Below, in pieces: positions 1 to 9,668 of a stretch of DNA of 64,000 bases (its first letter is position 1; each line of letters opens with the position of its first letter). Below the pieces are notes generated by a model. The model saw only the letters and a program-made list of their open reading frames with translations. It ran no database searches and was not told the DNA's origin. A program made the translations under genes and the position numbers. The DNA is from Sva-07 sp963752815 (GTDB lineage Bacteria; Actinomycetota; Acidimicrobiia; Acidimicrobiales; Ilumatobacteraceae): assembly GCA_963752815.1 (NCBI GenBank), contig CAVVZI010000007.1, forward strand, positions 1-64,000, read 5' to 3'.

Positions 1-2999
1 GTTCGGCCTCCTCGGGTGACTCGGTCGAGCGGCCGGAGTGCTCGGCGCGGATCCAGCGCAGGCCGACACCCGCCTCGGTCGACTGGCCGGCGCACGACTC
101 GTGGCTCGTCAGCTTGCCCTCGTACGACGTGTCGGAGATGAACTTGCACACCCGAGGATGCATGCGCCACGTCTCGTCGAGCAGCACGCCACGGTCGGGA
201 TCGCGTGCGATCGTCCCCAGCATGTGCTCGAGCACGCTCGCACCGGCACCCCGGGATGGGTGGCCTGAGACCACCTGCGGCAACTGCAGGGGGTCGCCGA
301 GCAGGATCACATCGCGGGCGGCACCCGTCGCCGCCAGCGCGTCGGCGAGGCCCATCTGACCGGCCTCGTCGACGACCAGCACGTCGACCGGGTCGTCACG
401 CCTCGTCGTTCTGGCGAGACATCCACGGCGTGCCGGCCAGCAGGTCGAAGTCGCCGCTTCGGCCAGCGTCTTGCCGTCGTCGTCGGTAGGTGCTCGACGT
501 GGATCGCGCTCGCCCGGTTCGACGTGCGCATCGCCTGCGCAGGCGACGTGCGCCGTCCTCGGGCGGACCGTCGACGTACCGCCTCCGTCAGAGGTTGTCG
601 ATCGCGTGATCGCTCATCGCGGTCACGCCGACCTTGCGACCGCGGTCGACGCGCCGTTGACCGACGTGCGAGCGCGGCGTACGTCGTTGCCGGACCCGGG
701 CGGCCCCTGGATGGCGACGAGCTGCCGTCGAGGTGCGGTGCCCACGCGACAGATGTCCTCGACCAGGTCGGCGCGAACCTGCCGCCGTCGGTCCCCCGCC
801 GCGACAAACTTCGGAGACTTTCGCGACGCAGCAACGCTCCCGAGCGGCGTCGGACCCGGCTTGCGTGCCGTCGACCATCTCGTCGTCGTAGCTGCTTAGG
901 AGCGCCACTCGGCTTCGGCTTCTCGGGCCGAACCTCACGACGTTGACGAGCGACGACGCGATGACCCCGGTGCCTTGCCGCGCTTCTTGCGCCAGTCGAC
1001 ACGCACCTCGCCCTTGCGACGGCGATCGAGCGTGCCGACCTTGACGACGACTCCGTCACTCGTCGATGGGATACATCGACGACGTCATGTCTCGCCCGGC
1101 TTGCACCTCGGCGGCGATGCTCCTGCGGCGGGAACAGTGAACACGGCGGCCGGCCCCGCTTGAGTTGCTTGCCCGTCCTGGCGTGGTGCTGCGGCTTGCG
1201 TCCACGACTTCGAGCCGGGTGATCGCACCGATCGGACTGGCCAGCGGCTCGGCCTCCGTCGCCGTCGCAAGAGCGGCAGCCTTGGGCTCGCCACCGCGCC
1301 TGCCTCCCGCCGCCAGTAGCCAAGGCAGGTGCGCGATCAGCGCTTCCACTCCTCGGTGCCGGCGATCCGCGTGGCGCGGCTCGTCCGGCCCGTCGTCGAC
1401 CTCGGGTCGGCGACGTACTCGTCTGGCACCGCGGTGCGCCACGTGCGCGCTCGGCTCGCTGCTCGACGAGCCAGTCGCGCAGGCCAGGGTGGCCCGGACG
1501 TCGTCGTCGTTGTAGGCGGCGATCGCGGTCGAGGCGGTCGGCGCTCGCGATCGGCCATCCACGTCTCGTACTCGACGACCGCGCCGGCACCCTGGTCGAT
1601 CTCGTGACCGCGCTCGTAGCCGGCGAGCGCGCTCGATGCTTGAGGCTCGTAGCTCTCGGCACCGACCTGCAGCGATTGCGTACGATCGGGTACAGGTCGA
1701 CGAACATCCCCGTCTCGATCAGCTCGTCGAGCGTGGTCTCGGTCGACGCCGTGCTCATCGACAAGCCGCACCAGCGATGACCGTTCGGTGTGGTTGTAGT
1801 GGTACACGTGCATGTTCGGGAACCGCGGCGCGGCGAGCGTCGAGGTAGTCGATCAGCTCTTGGTGGTCGCGGCCTCCTCGGCTCGAGGTCGTGCGCCCAC
1901 ATCGGCTGGTACGTCCAGTCGCCGGCGCGTCGTCACGGCGATGCAGCCGAACAGGAAGAACAGGCCGCGTGCGGCACGCCAGAACGGGTGGCCCTCGAAG
2001 TCGAGGAACACGTCGCCGTCGTCGGGTGCGGGCATCGCCGCGAAGCCGACCGCTTCGGTCTCCGACGCCGAGTTCAGCGTGGCCGTCGGATGGTCACCAA
2101 CTCGAACGGCGGCGGCGCATCAGGGGCTGCTCGCGGGCGGCCACCTGCAGCTTGGCCTGGCGGACGAGGCGGCCCGCGGCGACGCTCGTCAGCCCAGGGA
2201 TCTCCCGATCGAGGCGGCGAGGCGGGCGATGATGCTGACGCGGCCCGCCCGCAGCGCAGCCGGTCGGCCGGGCGGACGCCGGCGACGTGGACGAGCGAGT
2301 CCGGTGCCCGCCACTGGTCCTCGCAGGTCATGCTCGAACTCGCAGAACTCGCAGTGGTCGCACGGCTCGGGGAACGTGTCGACGACCGTCGGCGCATCGA
2401 CCAGCCTCGCCAGCTGATCACGCAGGCGGTCCCAGTACGGGAGCACGTCGTCGACGCGGATCGTCTCGATCTGACCGGACCCGAGCGCGATCCGGACGTG
2501 CGTCGGCTTCGCACCGGTCGACGCGGTGAGCGCTTCGGCGTAGAAGCACAGCTGCAGCACGTGGCCGGGCTTCGCCTCGTTGCGGGCGAGCTTGGCGTCG
2601 ACCGGCTCGTAGGTGACCGCGCCGGTGTCGGGGTCGACAGTGCGCACGAGGAAGTCGGCGATGCCGCGGATCCCGTCGTGGACGAACGGCATCTGGAACA
2701 CGACGTCGTGCCCGTCGGCCATCGGATTGCCGACCCGCTCGACCCACGCCGCGAACGACTCGCCGCGCTCCTTGTCCTGCGCTCGGCACCTCGAACACGC
2801 TGAGACCCTGGGCCCGATAGCCGTCGAGCACCGCAGCCTCGTGGTCCATCCCCTTCTGCAGCAGCAGCGCCGCCATCTCACCGAACGGGCTGCGCTCGAC
2901 CGCCAACGTGCCGGCGTCGAGCTGGTGCTGCAGGGTGAGAAAGTGCGCGCAGTCGAGCCACGCCGTGATCTTCGAAGGTGTCAGGAGCCGTTCGGCCAT
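1..2999 (-). pseudogene. TM0106-type RecB-like nuclease / DNA2-type helicase, multiply frameshifted and cut by window edge
   Basis: The minus strand from the ATG at 2999 encodes, in broken frames, the architecture of the TM0106 family: an N-terminal RecB-like nuclease part (SPFGEMAALLLQKG, then CDHCEFCEFEHDLRG near 2310-2350), a DEDD/RNase H-like exonuclease part (DVFLDFEGHPFW near 2000; YNDDDVRATL near 1510), and an SF1 DNA2/UPF1-like helicase part (VVDEAGQ and LLGDPLQLPQV at 380-260, then LLDETWRMHP). Domain order and motifs are seen; roles in DNA processing are known only for the family. The frame changes at least six times. In the Walker A motif (about 712-681) the sequence reads QGPPGSG and then shifts; removing one base restores GKTYAAL. 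The gene continues beyond position 1. Either a decayed gene or an error-rich assembly segment; I favour error because all key motifs survive. Confidence 0.75.
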
Positions 3000-3067
3000 G
3001 TGTCCAGTGTGGTCCGGGGTGTGTCATTCCCTGGGAAGATGGTGAAAGAGTCAGGAGGACCGGCGAA

Positions 3068-3584
3068 ATGACCGACAGCTCGACCCGCCTCGAAGTGGTG
3101 ATCGGCGACATCACGGTCGAGCGTGTCGACGCGATCGTCAACGCCGCGAACTCATCGCTGCTCGGCGGAGGGGGGGTCGACGGGGCAATCCACCGCGCGG
3201 CCGGGCCGCGACTGTTGGAGGCCTGTCGCCCGCTCGGCGGATGCGCAACCGGCCAGGCGAAGGTGACACCCGGGTTCGACCTGCCCGCACGTTGGGTGAT
3301 CCACACGGTGGTCCGGTCTGGGCGGGCGGCGCCGCGGCGAACCGGCACCTGCTTCGCCTCGCTGTTACGTCGCCGTGCTGGCGTGCGCCGACGAGGTCGG
3401 CGCTTCATCGGATCGCGATTCCTGCAATCTCCACTGGCATCTACGGCTACCCGTCGGACCAGCCGCGGAGATCGCGGTCGACACCGTCCGGTCCACCCCC
3501 ACGTCCGTCCGTGTCGTTCGATTCGTGTGCTTCAACGCCGCGAGCGCGAAGGCGTACGAGCGAGCCCTCGCCCGCGAGCCTTGA
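3068..3584 (+). pseudogene. Macro-domain (O-acetyl-ADP-ribose deacetylase-like) protein, frameshifted
   Basis: The start at 3068 follows AGGAGG-like bases (GTCAGGAGGACC). The first 70 residues are a clear macro domain: IGDITVERVDAIVNAANSSL, then GGGGVDGAIHRAAGP and WVIHTV. After IHTV the reading frame changes several times, but the rest can be followed: GPVWAGG, SCYVAVLACADEVG, IAIPAISTGIYGYP and VRVVRFVCFNAASAKAYERAL, ending at the TGA at 3582-3584. Macro domains of this type remove ADP-ribose or deacetylate O-acetyl-ADP-ribose. About 170 residues in total matches the family. It starts 68 bp from the divergent nuclease/helicase start. The substrate cannot be told from sequence. Confidence 0.75.
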
Positions 3585-3629
3585 ACCACTGCTCGGCCCA
3601 CGCCGTTGGCACTCGTCGCCTGCGATCGC

Positions 3630-4649
3630 TCAGGCACTCAGGCGTTCGGCGAGGTGCCGGATCGCCACCGGATATCGATACTCGATCCCCATGTGCGTGG
3701 CGTCGAACAGCTCGAAGAACGTCGGCTCGATGCGGTGGACGCGCAGTGCGTCGACGAATGCCTGCGCGCCGAGGTCGAGGAAGAACTCGTCACGTGTGCC
3801 GGCGTCGACGTAGATCGCCCGCATCCCGGCGAGTTCCGCGGCGTGCGCGGGGACCATCCGCACCGGATCCCACGCGAGCCATCGCGCCCACACCTCGTCG
3901 TCGAGTGCGCCGGTCGTGACGTCGAACGGCAGGTGCACGGTTCCGTCGTCGTCGGTCGACCAACACGCGGCCATGCAGGCCACGTTGACGAGGGTCATGT
4001 CCGAGCTCTTGGTGAGCGCCGTACGCGAGCGGAAGTCGCTCCAGAACGCATCGAGTGAACCGTCGTACTGGCGCAGCCCGCGCACCGCGTCACGGAACTC
4101 GGGCAGGAAGCACACCTCGAACAGCGCATCACCCGCGTGCGTCGCCAACCCGCCGAACAAGTCAGGACGCAGCATCGGCGTGATCATCGCGCCGTAGCCG
4201 CCGCTCGACTTGCCCGTGATCCCGCGGTGCGCCGCCTCGGCCAGCGTGCGGAACTCGCGGTCGACCCACGGCACGATCTCGTCGCACAGGTACGAGTGGT
4301 ACCGACCGGTGCCCGGTGAATCGACGAACTGGCTCCCACCCAGCTTCGTCCAGCAGTCGACCATCACGACGATGCATGGCGGCACGTCGCTCTCGGCGAA
4401 CAGCGCGTCGATCAACTCGACCGGGTTCGGACGGAACGCCGACCGATTGCGCCACATGTCGAGTTGCCCGCTCAAGCCCTGGATGAGATAGATCGACGGA
4501 TACCGCTCGGCCGAACCGTCGTAGCCCGGCGGGAGATACACGTTCACCGGCCGTCGGGCCGGATCGCCGAGCGGGTTGCTCGCCAACAATTCGCTGTCGA
4601 ACCATCGTTCCTCGACACGACCGACCAGTTCCCTACCCCACGGTTCCAT
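3630..4649 (-). CDS. Esterase D / antigen-85-fold alpha/beta hydrolase
   Basis: A 339-residue protein of the putative-esterase family (esterase D, S-formylglutathione hydrolase, mycolyltransferase fold). The N-terminal part has RRPVNVYLPPGYD and YPSIYLIQGLSG, typical of the first strands and the oxyanion loop. The nucleophile elbow is GKSSGGYGA at about residues 146-154, with Ser148 the likely nucleophile, and the late FDATHMGIEYRYP supplies a candidate catalytic His. There is no signal peptide, so a cytosolic role is likely. It converges on the macro-domain gene. The substrate is unknown; simple carboxylesterase activity is the safest reading. Confidence 0.8.
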   Translation of the reverse strand: MEPWGRELVGRVEERWFDSELLASNPLGDPARRPVNVYLPPGYDGSAERYPSIYLIQGLSGQLDMWRNRSAFRPNPVELIDALFAESDVPPCIVVMVDCWTKLGGSQFVDSPGTGRYHSYLCDEIVPWVDREFRTLAEAAHRGITGKSSGGYGAMITPMLRPDLFGGLATHAGDALFEVCFLPEFRDAVRGLRQYDGSLDAFWSDFRSRTALTKSSDMTLVNVACMAACWSTDDDGTVHLPFDVTTGALDDEVWARWLAWDPVRMVPAHAAELAGMRAIYVDAGTRDEFFLDLGAQAFVDALRVHRIEPTFFELFDATHMGIEYRYPVAIRHLAERLSA

Positions 4650-4701
4650 CCGAGCGACGGTACCGCGGGCCAGCGCGGCGTTCGGAGGGGAGGCTCGTTG
4701 G

Positions 4702-4707
4702 TATACT
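4702..4707 (+). promoter_or_regulatory. Leaderless-type -10 box of the mazEF-like pair
   Basis: A TATACT hexamer lies 7 bp before the antitoxin ATG at 4714, so transcription should start at or beside the ATG. No Shine-Dalgarno sequence precedes that ATG. I see no good -35 box. Leaderless transcripts are common in actinobacteria; this site is inferred from spacing only. Confidence 0.5.
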
Positions 4708-4713
4708 CATGGT

Positions 4714-4947
4714 ATGGCAGCGGTGACGACGATGAAGATCAGCACCCGGACACGTGATCGGCTCCGATCGCTCGGTAAGGACGGCGACACGCTCGAGGAC
4801 GTGGTCGTGACCGCCCTCGATGCCTACGAGGCCCAGGAGTTCTGGGCTGCGGCTGAGGCGGCGCACGTCGCGGAAACCGAAGAGCAACGATCCGAACGGA
4901 AACGAACCGAGGCCGAGGTCGACGACTGGATGGATGACCTCCGTTGA
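4714..4947 (+). CDS. MazE/VapB-like ribbon-helix-helix antitoxin
   Basis: A 77-residue acidic protein. The N-terminus (TMKISTRTRDRLRSLGKDGDT) has the beta-strand-then-helix layout of ribbon-helix-helix DNA-binding antitoxins. The middle and C-terminus are charged and probably unfolded until bound by toxin (ETEEQRSERKRTEAEVDDWM). The downstream PemK/MazF-like toxin starts inside its stop codon, the usual coupled layout. By family analogy it neutralises the toxin and represses its own promoter. The start at 4714 is chosen because a -10 box sits 7 bp upstream. Confidence 0.75.
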   Translation: MAAVTTMKISTRTRDRLRSLGKDGDTLEDVVVTALDAYEAQEFWAAAEAAHVAETEEQRSERKRTEAEVDDWMDDLR

Positions 4948-5240
4948 GTCCATCCGCCGGTGAGATCTGGCTCGCCGATCGAGGTGACGAGCGAAGGCAC
5001 CTCTTGTACGTCATCTCCGACGCTCGCTTCCACCGCCTTGCCGAACGTGCAGTGGTCGCTCCGGTCCTCGACTCGATGCCGGCCGCCCCGAGGCCGTGGC
5101 ACATCCCGTTCGACGGGCGAGCAATCGCGGTCAATCAGCTCGGCACCACAGCGATCGACCGGCTACTCGAGCGAGTCGATCGCGGCGACCTCGAAACGCT
5201 GCAACGTGTTCGGCGTGCCGTGCAGGCGATCACCAGCTGA
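4944..5240 (+). CDS. PemK/MazF-family toxin
   Basis: A 98-residue protein starting GEIWLADRGDERRH, the first strand of MazF/PemK endoribonucleases. VVAPVLD and the final helix (DRLLERVDRGDLETLQRVRRAVQ) also fit the family. The start appears to be TTG at 4944-4946, overlapping the antitoxin TGA at 4945-4947, which gives translational coupling. MazF toxins cut mRNA at short motifs; cleavage specificity cannot be read here. Both genes are intact, unlike the other two toxin loci in the window. Confidence 0.75.
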   Translation: MSPSAGEIWLADRGDERRHLLYVISDARFHRLAERAVVAPVLDSMPAAPRPWHIPFDGRAIAVNQLGTTAIDRLLERVDRGDLETLQRVRRAVQAITS

Positions 5241-5295
5241 TCACCGCGAGCGCGGCCGCCGATTCGTGCCGCACGTCAAGTCGGGCGGCGGCGAA

Positions 5296-5338
5296 CTCGT
5301 GAACTTCTTGCGGCGTATGTGCGCAAGAAGTTCACGAG
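5296..5338. repeat. Dispersed hairpin element, type A copy 1
   Basis: Perfect 17-bp inverted arms (CTCGTGAACTTCTTGCG at 5296-5312 and its complement at 5322-5338) flank a 9-nt loop, GCGTATGTG. The element lies between the mazF-like stop (5240) and the next gene start (5377), both on the plus strand. It belongs to the seven-copy family described in the findings. It has no poly-T tail, so simple intrinsic termination is not certain. Confidence 0.85.
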
Positions 5339-5376
5339 AACGGCGACGACGGCAGTCACCGTGCGACGATCGGTGG

Positions 5377-5976
5377 GTGGACGCGATCGTGCTCGAGACG
5401 TCAGACGGTCATCGACTCGCGGGCGACCTGTCCCGACCCGAGGGTGACGCGGTCGGCGGCGTCGTCGTGTGCCACCCGCACCCGCTGTACGGCGGCAACC
5501 GGTTCAATCCGGTCGTCGAGGCGGTGTTCGACGCTCTGCCCCACGCGGGATTCGCCGTCATCCGCTTCGACTTCCGGTCGCAGCACGACAACGGGCGGGG
5601 CGAACGGCTCGACGTCGTCGCCGCGCTCGACGCACTGTCCGACGAGCTGGGCGACGCCGTGCCCCTGTACGCCGTCGGCTACTCGTTCGGCGCGATGGTC
5701 ACCCTCACGACCGACGACGAACGAATCCGGGCGCGTGTGGTGATCGCTCCGCCGATCGTCGAACCGCTCGCCGCACCCGGCTCGCCGGTGCTTGCGCTCG
5801 TGCCTCGCGACGACCAGTTCGCACCGCCCGAGCGCGTCATCGAAGCGACGGCGGACTGGCCAGACGTCGAGATCGAGGTGATCGAATCGGCCGACCACTT
5901 CCTCGCCGGCCACACGACTGCGGTCGCCGAGCGAGCGACGGCGTGGCTCAGCTCCCGGGCCGGTACTCCAGGCTGA
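5377..5976 (+). CDS. Alpha/beta hydrolase with HPHP oxyanion motif
   Basis: A 199-residue small alpha/beta hydrolase. CHPHPLYGGN at about residues 32-41 is the oxyanion-hole signature of the COG2945-like group, GYSFGA carries the nucleophile Ser, PRDDQF the acid, and SADHF the catalytic His. The GTG at 5377 is chosen because the protein then begins VDAIVLETSDGHRLAG, a standard first strand; reading further upstream would run through the hairpin element. It is flanked on both sides by type A hairpins. No signal peptide. The substrate is unknown. Confidence 0.75.
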   Translation: MDAIVLETSDGHRLAGDLSRPEGDAVGGVVVCHPHPLYGGNRFNPVVEAVFDALPHAGFAVIRFDFRSQHDNGRGERLDVVAALDALSDELGDAVPLYAVGYSFGAMVTLTTDDERIRARVVIAPPIVEPLAAPGSPVLALVPRDDQFAPPERVIEATADWPDVEIEVIESADHFLAGHTTAVAERATAWLSSRAGTPG

Positions 5977-5992
5977 CCACCTCCGAGCCGAA

Positions 5993-6033
5993 CTCGTGAA
6001 CTCTTTGCGGTGTATGTGCGCAAGAAGTTCACG
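5993..6033. repeat. Dispersed hairpin element, type A copy 2 (degenerate left arm)
   Basis: The left arm reads CTCGTGAACTCTTTGCG at 5993-6009, with TTC changed to TCT, then a 9-nt loop GTGTATGTG and a right arm CGCAAGAAGTTCACG at 6019-6033. The stem is therefore mismatched in its centre while stem length, loop length and loop sequence are kept. It starts 17 bp after the hydrolase stop codon. Confidence 0.8.
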
Positions 6034-6101
6034 CGTTCGCCGGGGGCGATCGACCGAGCTCCGCTGATCGGTGCGCGGCAGGCGTCATCTACCGTCGGCG
6101 C

Positions 6102-7559
6102 ATGAAGTTCGGGATCTTCTACGAGCACCAGCTGCCACGGCCGTGGACGGTCGACGCCGAGTACGAGCTGTTCCACCAGAGCCTCGACCAGATCGAGCTC
6201 GCCGACCGGCTCGGCTTCGACTACGCGTGGGAGGTGGAGCACCACTTCCTCGAGGAGTACTCGCACAGCTCCGCGCCGGAGGTGTTCCTCGCCGCGGCCA
6301 GCCAGCGCACCAAACAGATCCGCCTCGGCCACGGGATCGTCCAGCTCACGACGAACCACCCGGCGCGCGTCGCCGAGCGGGTGTCCACGCTGGACCTGCT
6401 GTCGCACGGGCGGGTCGAACTCGGCCTCGGCGAGTCGGCCACCACGACCGAACTCCACCCCTTCGACGTCCGCTTCCGCGACAAGCGCGAGGTGTGGGAG
6501 GACATGGTCCGGTGCTGCCTGCCGATGTTCTGGAACGACGCGTGGGAGTACCACGGCGAGCACGTCGACTTCCCGCTGCGCAACGTCATCCCCAAGCCGC
6601 GCCAGAAGCCGCACCCGCCGTTGTGGGTGGCGTGCTCGCAGATGGAGACGATCCGCATGGCCGGCCGACGCGGGATGGGGGCGCTGGGATTCCAGTTCGT
6701 GTCGGCCGAAGCGGCGCAGGCCTGGGTGCACGCGTACTACAACGCGTTCACCAAGGAACAGGAACTGCTGTGCGACCACGCGACCAACCCGAACATCGCC
6801 GTCGTGTCGCAGTTCATGTGCGCACCGACCGACGAGGAGGCCAGGGCCCGGGCCGACGGTTCGTCGTTCTTCCAGTTCGCCCTCGCCTACTACGGCAGCC
6901 ACCCGCCGGGCGTGCCGGGTGAGACCAACATGTGGGACGAGTACGTCGCCTACCGCGAGACGCCGAAGGGTCAGGCGTCGCGGCACAGCGGGCTGATCGG
7001 CTCGCCGGAGACGATCCGCGAGAAGCTCCACAGGTTCGAGGAGTCGAACGTCGACCAGGTGATCCTGCTCAACCAGGCCGGCAAGAACACCCACGACGAC
7101 ATCTGCTCGTCGCTGGAGCTGTTCGCCACCGAGGTGATGCCCGAGTTCCACGCCCTCGAAGACCAACACCAGGAGTGGAAGCAGGGCGTCCTCGCCGGCG
7201 ACATCGAGCTCGAGGAACTCGACACCGCGCCCTACGCCGCACGCGGCGATAGCCCGGTCGCGTCAGTCGTCGGCGCCCACCGCACTCGACGCGGCCCACA
7301 GATTGATGTCCCGATCGATCGCGTACTCGTCGATGCGGGCGAGCTCGTCGTCGTCGAACGACAGGTTCTCCACCGCGGCGACGTTCGCTTCGAGCTGTTC
7401 GACCGACGACGCGCCGATCAACGCCGAGGTGACCCGATCGTCACGCAGCACCCACGAGATCGCCAGCTGAGCGAGCGTCTGCCCTCGGCCACGGGCGATC
7501 TCGTCCAGCGCCCGAACGGCGGCGAGTGTGTCGTCGTTCAACTGACTCGGCGCGAGTGA
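6102..7559 (+). CDS. LLM-class flavin-dependent oxidoreductase (bacterial luciferase family); 3' end probably frameshifted
   Basis: Residues 1 to about 380 are a bacterial-luciferase-like TIM barrel: MKFGIFYEHQLPRPW, the AWEVEHHF segment, RIRLGHGI-like strand (QIRLGHGIV), HGRVELGLG and HPPLWVACS. Such enzymes use FMN or F420 to oxidise small substrates. The open frame runs to 7559 without a stop, but residues beyond about 383 are the antisense of the convergent aldo/keto reductase and look nothing like the family. A one-base shift near 7245 would give a TAG at 7250-7252, a normal family length and a 10-bp gap to the neighbour, so the true end is probably there. Confidence 0.8.
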   Translation: MKFGIFYEHQLPRPWTVDAEYELFHQSLDQIELADRLGFDYAWEVEHHFLEEYSHSSAPEVFLAAASQRTKQIRLGHGIVQLTTNHPARVAERVSTLDLLSHGRVELGLGESATTTELHPFDVRFRDKREVWEDMVRCCLPMFWNDAWEYHGEHVDFPLRNVIPKPRQKPHPPLWVACSQMETIRMAGRRGMGALGFQFVSAEAAQAWVHAYYNAFTKEQELLCDHATNPNIAVVSQFMCAPTDEEARARADGSSFFQFALAYYGSHPPGVPGETNMWDEYVAYRETPKGQASRHSGLIGSPETIREKLHRFEESNVDQVILLNQAGKNTHDDICSSLELFATEVMPEFHALEDQHQEWKQGVLAGDIELEELDTAPYAARGDSPVASVVGAHRTRRGPQIDVPIDRVLVDAGELVVVERQVLHRGDVRFELFDRRRADQRRGDPIVTQHPRDRQLSERLPSATGDLVQRPNGGECVVVQLTRRE

Positions 7560-8297
7560 CCCGTCACGCGCCGCACGCGACCCGCCGGGCACGCCACCGA
7601 GATAGCGGTCGGTGAGCACACCCTGTGCGAGCGGCGAGAAGGCGATGCAACCGACGCCGAGCTCCTCCAGCGTCGTGAGCAGCCCGCCCTCGATCCACCG
7701 GTTGAACATCGAGTACGACGGCTGATGGATCAGCAGCGGAGTGCCCAGGTCGGCCAGGATCCGCGCCGCCTCGGTCGTCCGCTCGGGCGAATACGACGAG
7801 ATGCCGGCATACAGCGCCCGCCCCGACTGCACCGCAGTGTGCAGCGCACCCATCGTCTCCTCGAGCGGCGTGGAGGGATCGGCCCGGTGCGAGTAGAAGA
7901 TGTCGACATAGTCGACGTTCATCCGCCGCAGCGACTGATCGAGCGAGGCGAGCACGTGCTTGCGCGAACCCCACTCACCGTACGGCCCGGCCCACATGTC
8001 GTAGCCCGCCTTGGTCGAGATGACCAGCTCGTCACGGTGCCCGGCGAAGTCGGATGCGAGGATCGTGCCGAAGTTCTCCTCGGCCGATCCGTACGGCGGG
8101 CCGTAGTTGTTGGCCAGGTCGATGTGCGTGACGCCGAGGTCGAACGCCCGTCGCAGGATCTGCCGCTGGCGATCGAGCGGCACGTCATGGCCGAAGTTCT
8201 GCCACAGGCCGAGCGACACCGCCGGCAGGCTCAGACCGCTGCGACCACAGCGACGGTACGGATGGTGCTCGTAACGATCGGCGGCGAAGTTCGTCAT
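7263..8297 (-). CDS. Aldo/keto reductase, YghZ-like (L-glyceraldehyde-3-phosphate reductase type)
   Basis: A 344-residue aldo/keto reductase. YRRCGRSGLSLPAVSLGLWQNFG and DLANNYGPPYGSAEENFG match the AKR14/YghZ subgroup, in which NADPH reduces L-glyceraldehyde 3-phosphate or methylglyoxal. The catalytic Tyr of ANNYGPP, the Lys of STKAGYDMW, the His of FYSHRAD and the NADP segment LIGASSVEQLEANV are all present. The ATG at 8297 is chosen over longer readings because it begins directly before the first strand. A detox or triose-handling role is likely by family. Confidence 0.85.
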   Translation of the reverse strand: MTNFAADRYEHHPYRRCGRSGLSLPAVSLGLWQNFGHDVPLDRQRQILRRAFDLGVTHIDLANNYGPPYGSAEENFGTILASDFAGHRDELVISTKAGYDMWAGPYGEWGSRKHVLASLDQSLRRMNVDYVDIFYSHRADPSTPLEETMGALHTAVQSGRALYAGISSYSPERTTEAARILADLGTPLLIHQPSYSMFNRWIEGGLLTTLEELGVGCIAFSPLAQGVLTDRYLGGVPGGSRAARDGSLAPSQLNDDTLAAVRALDEIARGRGQTLAQLAISWVLRDDRVTSALIGASSVEQLEANVAAVENLSFDDDELARIDEYAIDRDINLWAASSAVGADD

Positions 8298-8386
8298 CAC
8301 GCCACGATGACAGATCGGCGCAGCGGCGGTCGTCGCCCACGCTCGACGATGGACGTGCGAGGCCGATCGTGGGTACGGTCGCCGGG

Positions 8387-9154
8387 ATGAGCCTTCTGCG
8401 TGTCGGTGTCCAACTCCAACCTCAGGCGACCACCGTCGACGAGTTGCGCCGCGCCTGGCGGGCGGCCGACGAGATGGGCGCCGACTCGATCTGGACGTGG
8501 GATCACTTCTTCCCCCTGTACGGCGACCCCGACGCCGCGCACTTCGAGGGATGGACGCTGTTGTCGGTGATGGCCGCCGACACGAGCCGCGCCAGGCTCG
8601 GCATGCTCGTGACCGGCAACAACTACCGCAATCCCGAGCTGCTCGCCGACATGGCACGCACGCTCGACCACGTGTCGAACGGCCGGATGTATCTCGGCGT
8701 CGGCGCCGGCTGGTTCGAGCGTGACTACGCCGAGTACGGCTACGAGTTCGGCACAGGCCCGAGCCGTCTCCGCCAGCTCGCCGCCGACCTCCCGAGGATG
8801 AAGTCCCGCCTCGCCGCGCTGACGCCGGCCGCGGTGGGTGACCTACCGATCCTGATCGGCGGTGGCGGCGAGAAGGTCACGCTGCGACTCGTCGCCGAGT
8901 ACGCCGACGCCTGGAACACCTTCGGCCCACCCGAGAACTTCGCCCGCAAGTCGGCGATCCTCGACGACTGGTGCGCCAAGGTGGGACGCGACCCGTCGAC
9001 GATCGAGCGGACCGTGGCGGTCGGTCCGGACGACGTCCACGACATCGAGCGGTACACGGAGGCCGGGGCGACGCACGTGATCGTGATGATCGGCAGCCCG
9101 TTCGACCTGACGTCGGTCGAGTCGCTGATCGAACAGCGCGGCGCCCTGACCTGA
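8387..9154 (+). CDS. LLM-class F420-dependent oxidoreductase
   Basis: A 255-residue TIM-barrel protein of the F420-dependent LLM group. It shows VGVQLQPQATTVDELRRAW, the DSIWTWDHFFPLYGD strand that binds the deazaflavin face, the GNNYRNP loop, the LGVGAGWFERDYAEYG segment and LPILIGGGGEKVTLRLVAEYAD. These features are typical of the actinobacterial TIGR03560-like set. The ATG at 8387 is used; an upstream start at 8369 would add six residues. It is divergent from the aldo/keto reductase with 89 bp between starts. The substrate is unknown. Confidence 0.85.
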   Translation: MSLLRVGVQLQPQATTVDELRRAWRAADEMGADSIWTWDHFFPLYGDPDAAHFEGWTLLSVMAADTSRARLGMLVTGNNYRNPELLADMARTLDHVSNGRMYLGVGAGWFERDYAEYGYEFGTGPSRLRQLAADLPRMKSRLAALTPAAVGDLPILIGGGGEKVTLRLVAEYADAWNTFGPPENFARKSAILDDWCAKVGRDPSTIERTVAVGPDDVHDIERYTEAGATHVIVMIGSPFDLTSVESLIEQRGALT

Positions 9155-9174
9155 CCGCTGGCCCGCTCGACCCC

Positions 9175-9534
9175 TCAGGTCCGAACGGCCGGCTGGTGAC
9201 CGTGGTGATGCGGGCGGTGTTCCATGCGTCCCTTGGCGTCGGACAGTTGTCGCACGAGTTCGTCACGCACGTGGTTCAGGCAGTCGTCCAGACTGCGCGA
9301 CGCGTGCTTCGCCACCATGGGAGCGCAGCCGCCGATGTGCGCCTCGAGCAGCACCCACTGACCAGCGTGGTCACGGTCGTGGATGTGCAGGTCGAGCTTG
9401 ATCCCGCGTTGCTCGAACGGCTGCAGCCGGTGGTCGAGCTTCGCCCAGTGATCGACCAACTCGTCGAACTCGTGGGCGTGCAACTCGCCGTGGACCCGCA
9501 GGGTCTCGGCGACGATGGAGGTTGTATCCGACAT
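9175..9534 (-). CDS. HPF/RaiA-like ribosome-associated protein (tentative)
   Basis: A 119-residue protein with the layout of S30AE/HPF proteins: a first strand and helix (VAETLRVHGELHAHEFDELV), a short charged strand (IKLDLHIHDRDH), a core strand (WVLLEAHIGG) and a final helix (LDDCLNHVRDELVRQLSDAKG) like the one that ends HPF domains. The C-terminus is His-rich. Long-form HPF proteins have an extra dimerisation domain that is absent here. If correct, it would bind 30S ribosomes under stress. Similarity is by pattern, so a different small basic fold is possible. Confidence 0.5.
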   Translation of the reverse strand: MSDTTSIVAETLRVHGELHAHEFDELVDHWAKLDHRLQPFEQRGIKLDLHIHDRDHAGQWVLLEAHIGGCAPMVAKHASRSLDDCLNHVRDELVRQLSDAKGRMEHRPHHHGHQPAVRT

Positions 9535-9668
9535 GGGTTACCTCGCTGTCTCGGGCCCACTCCGTTGTGGGCCTCCACCGACATCGAATCGCACGACGAG
9601 GCGCCGGGACATGGCCAAAGGTCCCTATTCGCTGTTCCGAGCGTTCAGGCCAACTCGGAACCTATGAC

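Noticed and set aside
307..1902. A 531-residue Arg/Ser-rich minus-strand frame
   Set aside because: It has no fold and very high Arg content; only short pieces agree with the nuclease/helicase gene, whose true frame alternates through the same region.
7253..7559. A 100-residue C-terminal extension of the LLM monooxygenase
   Set aside because: The extension is antisense to the convergent aldo/keto reductase and resembles no domain; a one-base shift near 7245 restores a stop at 7250-7252.
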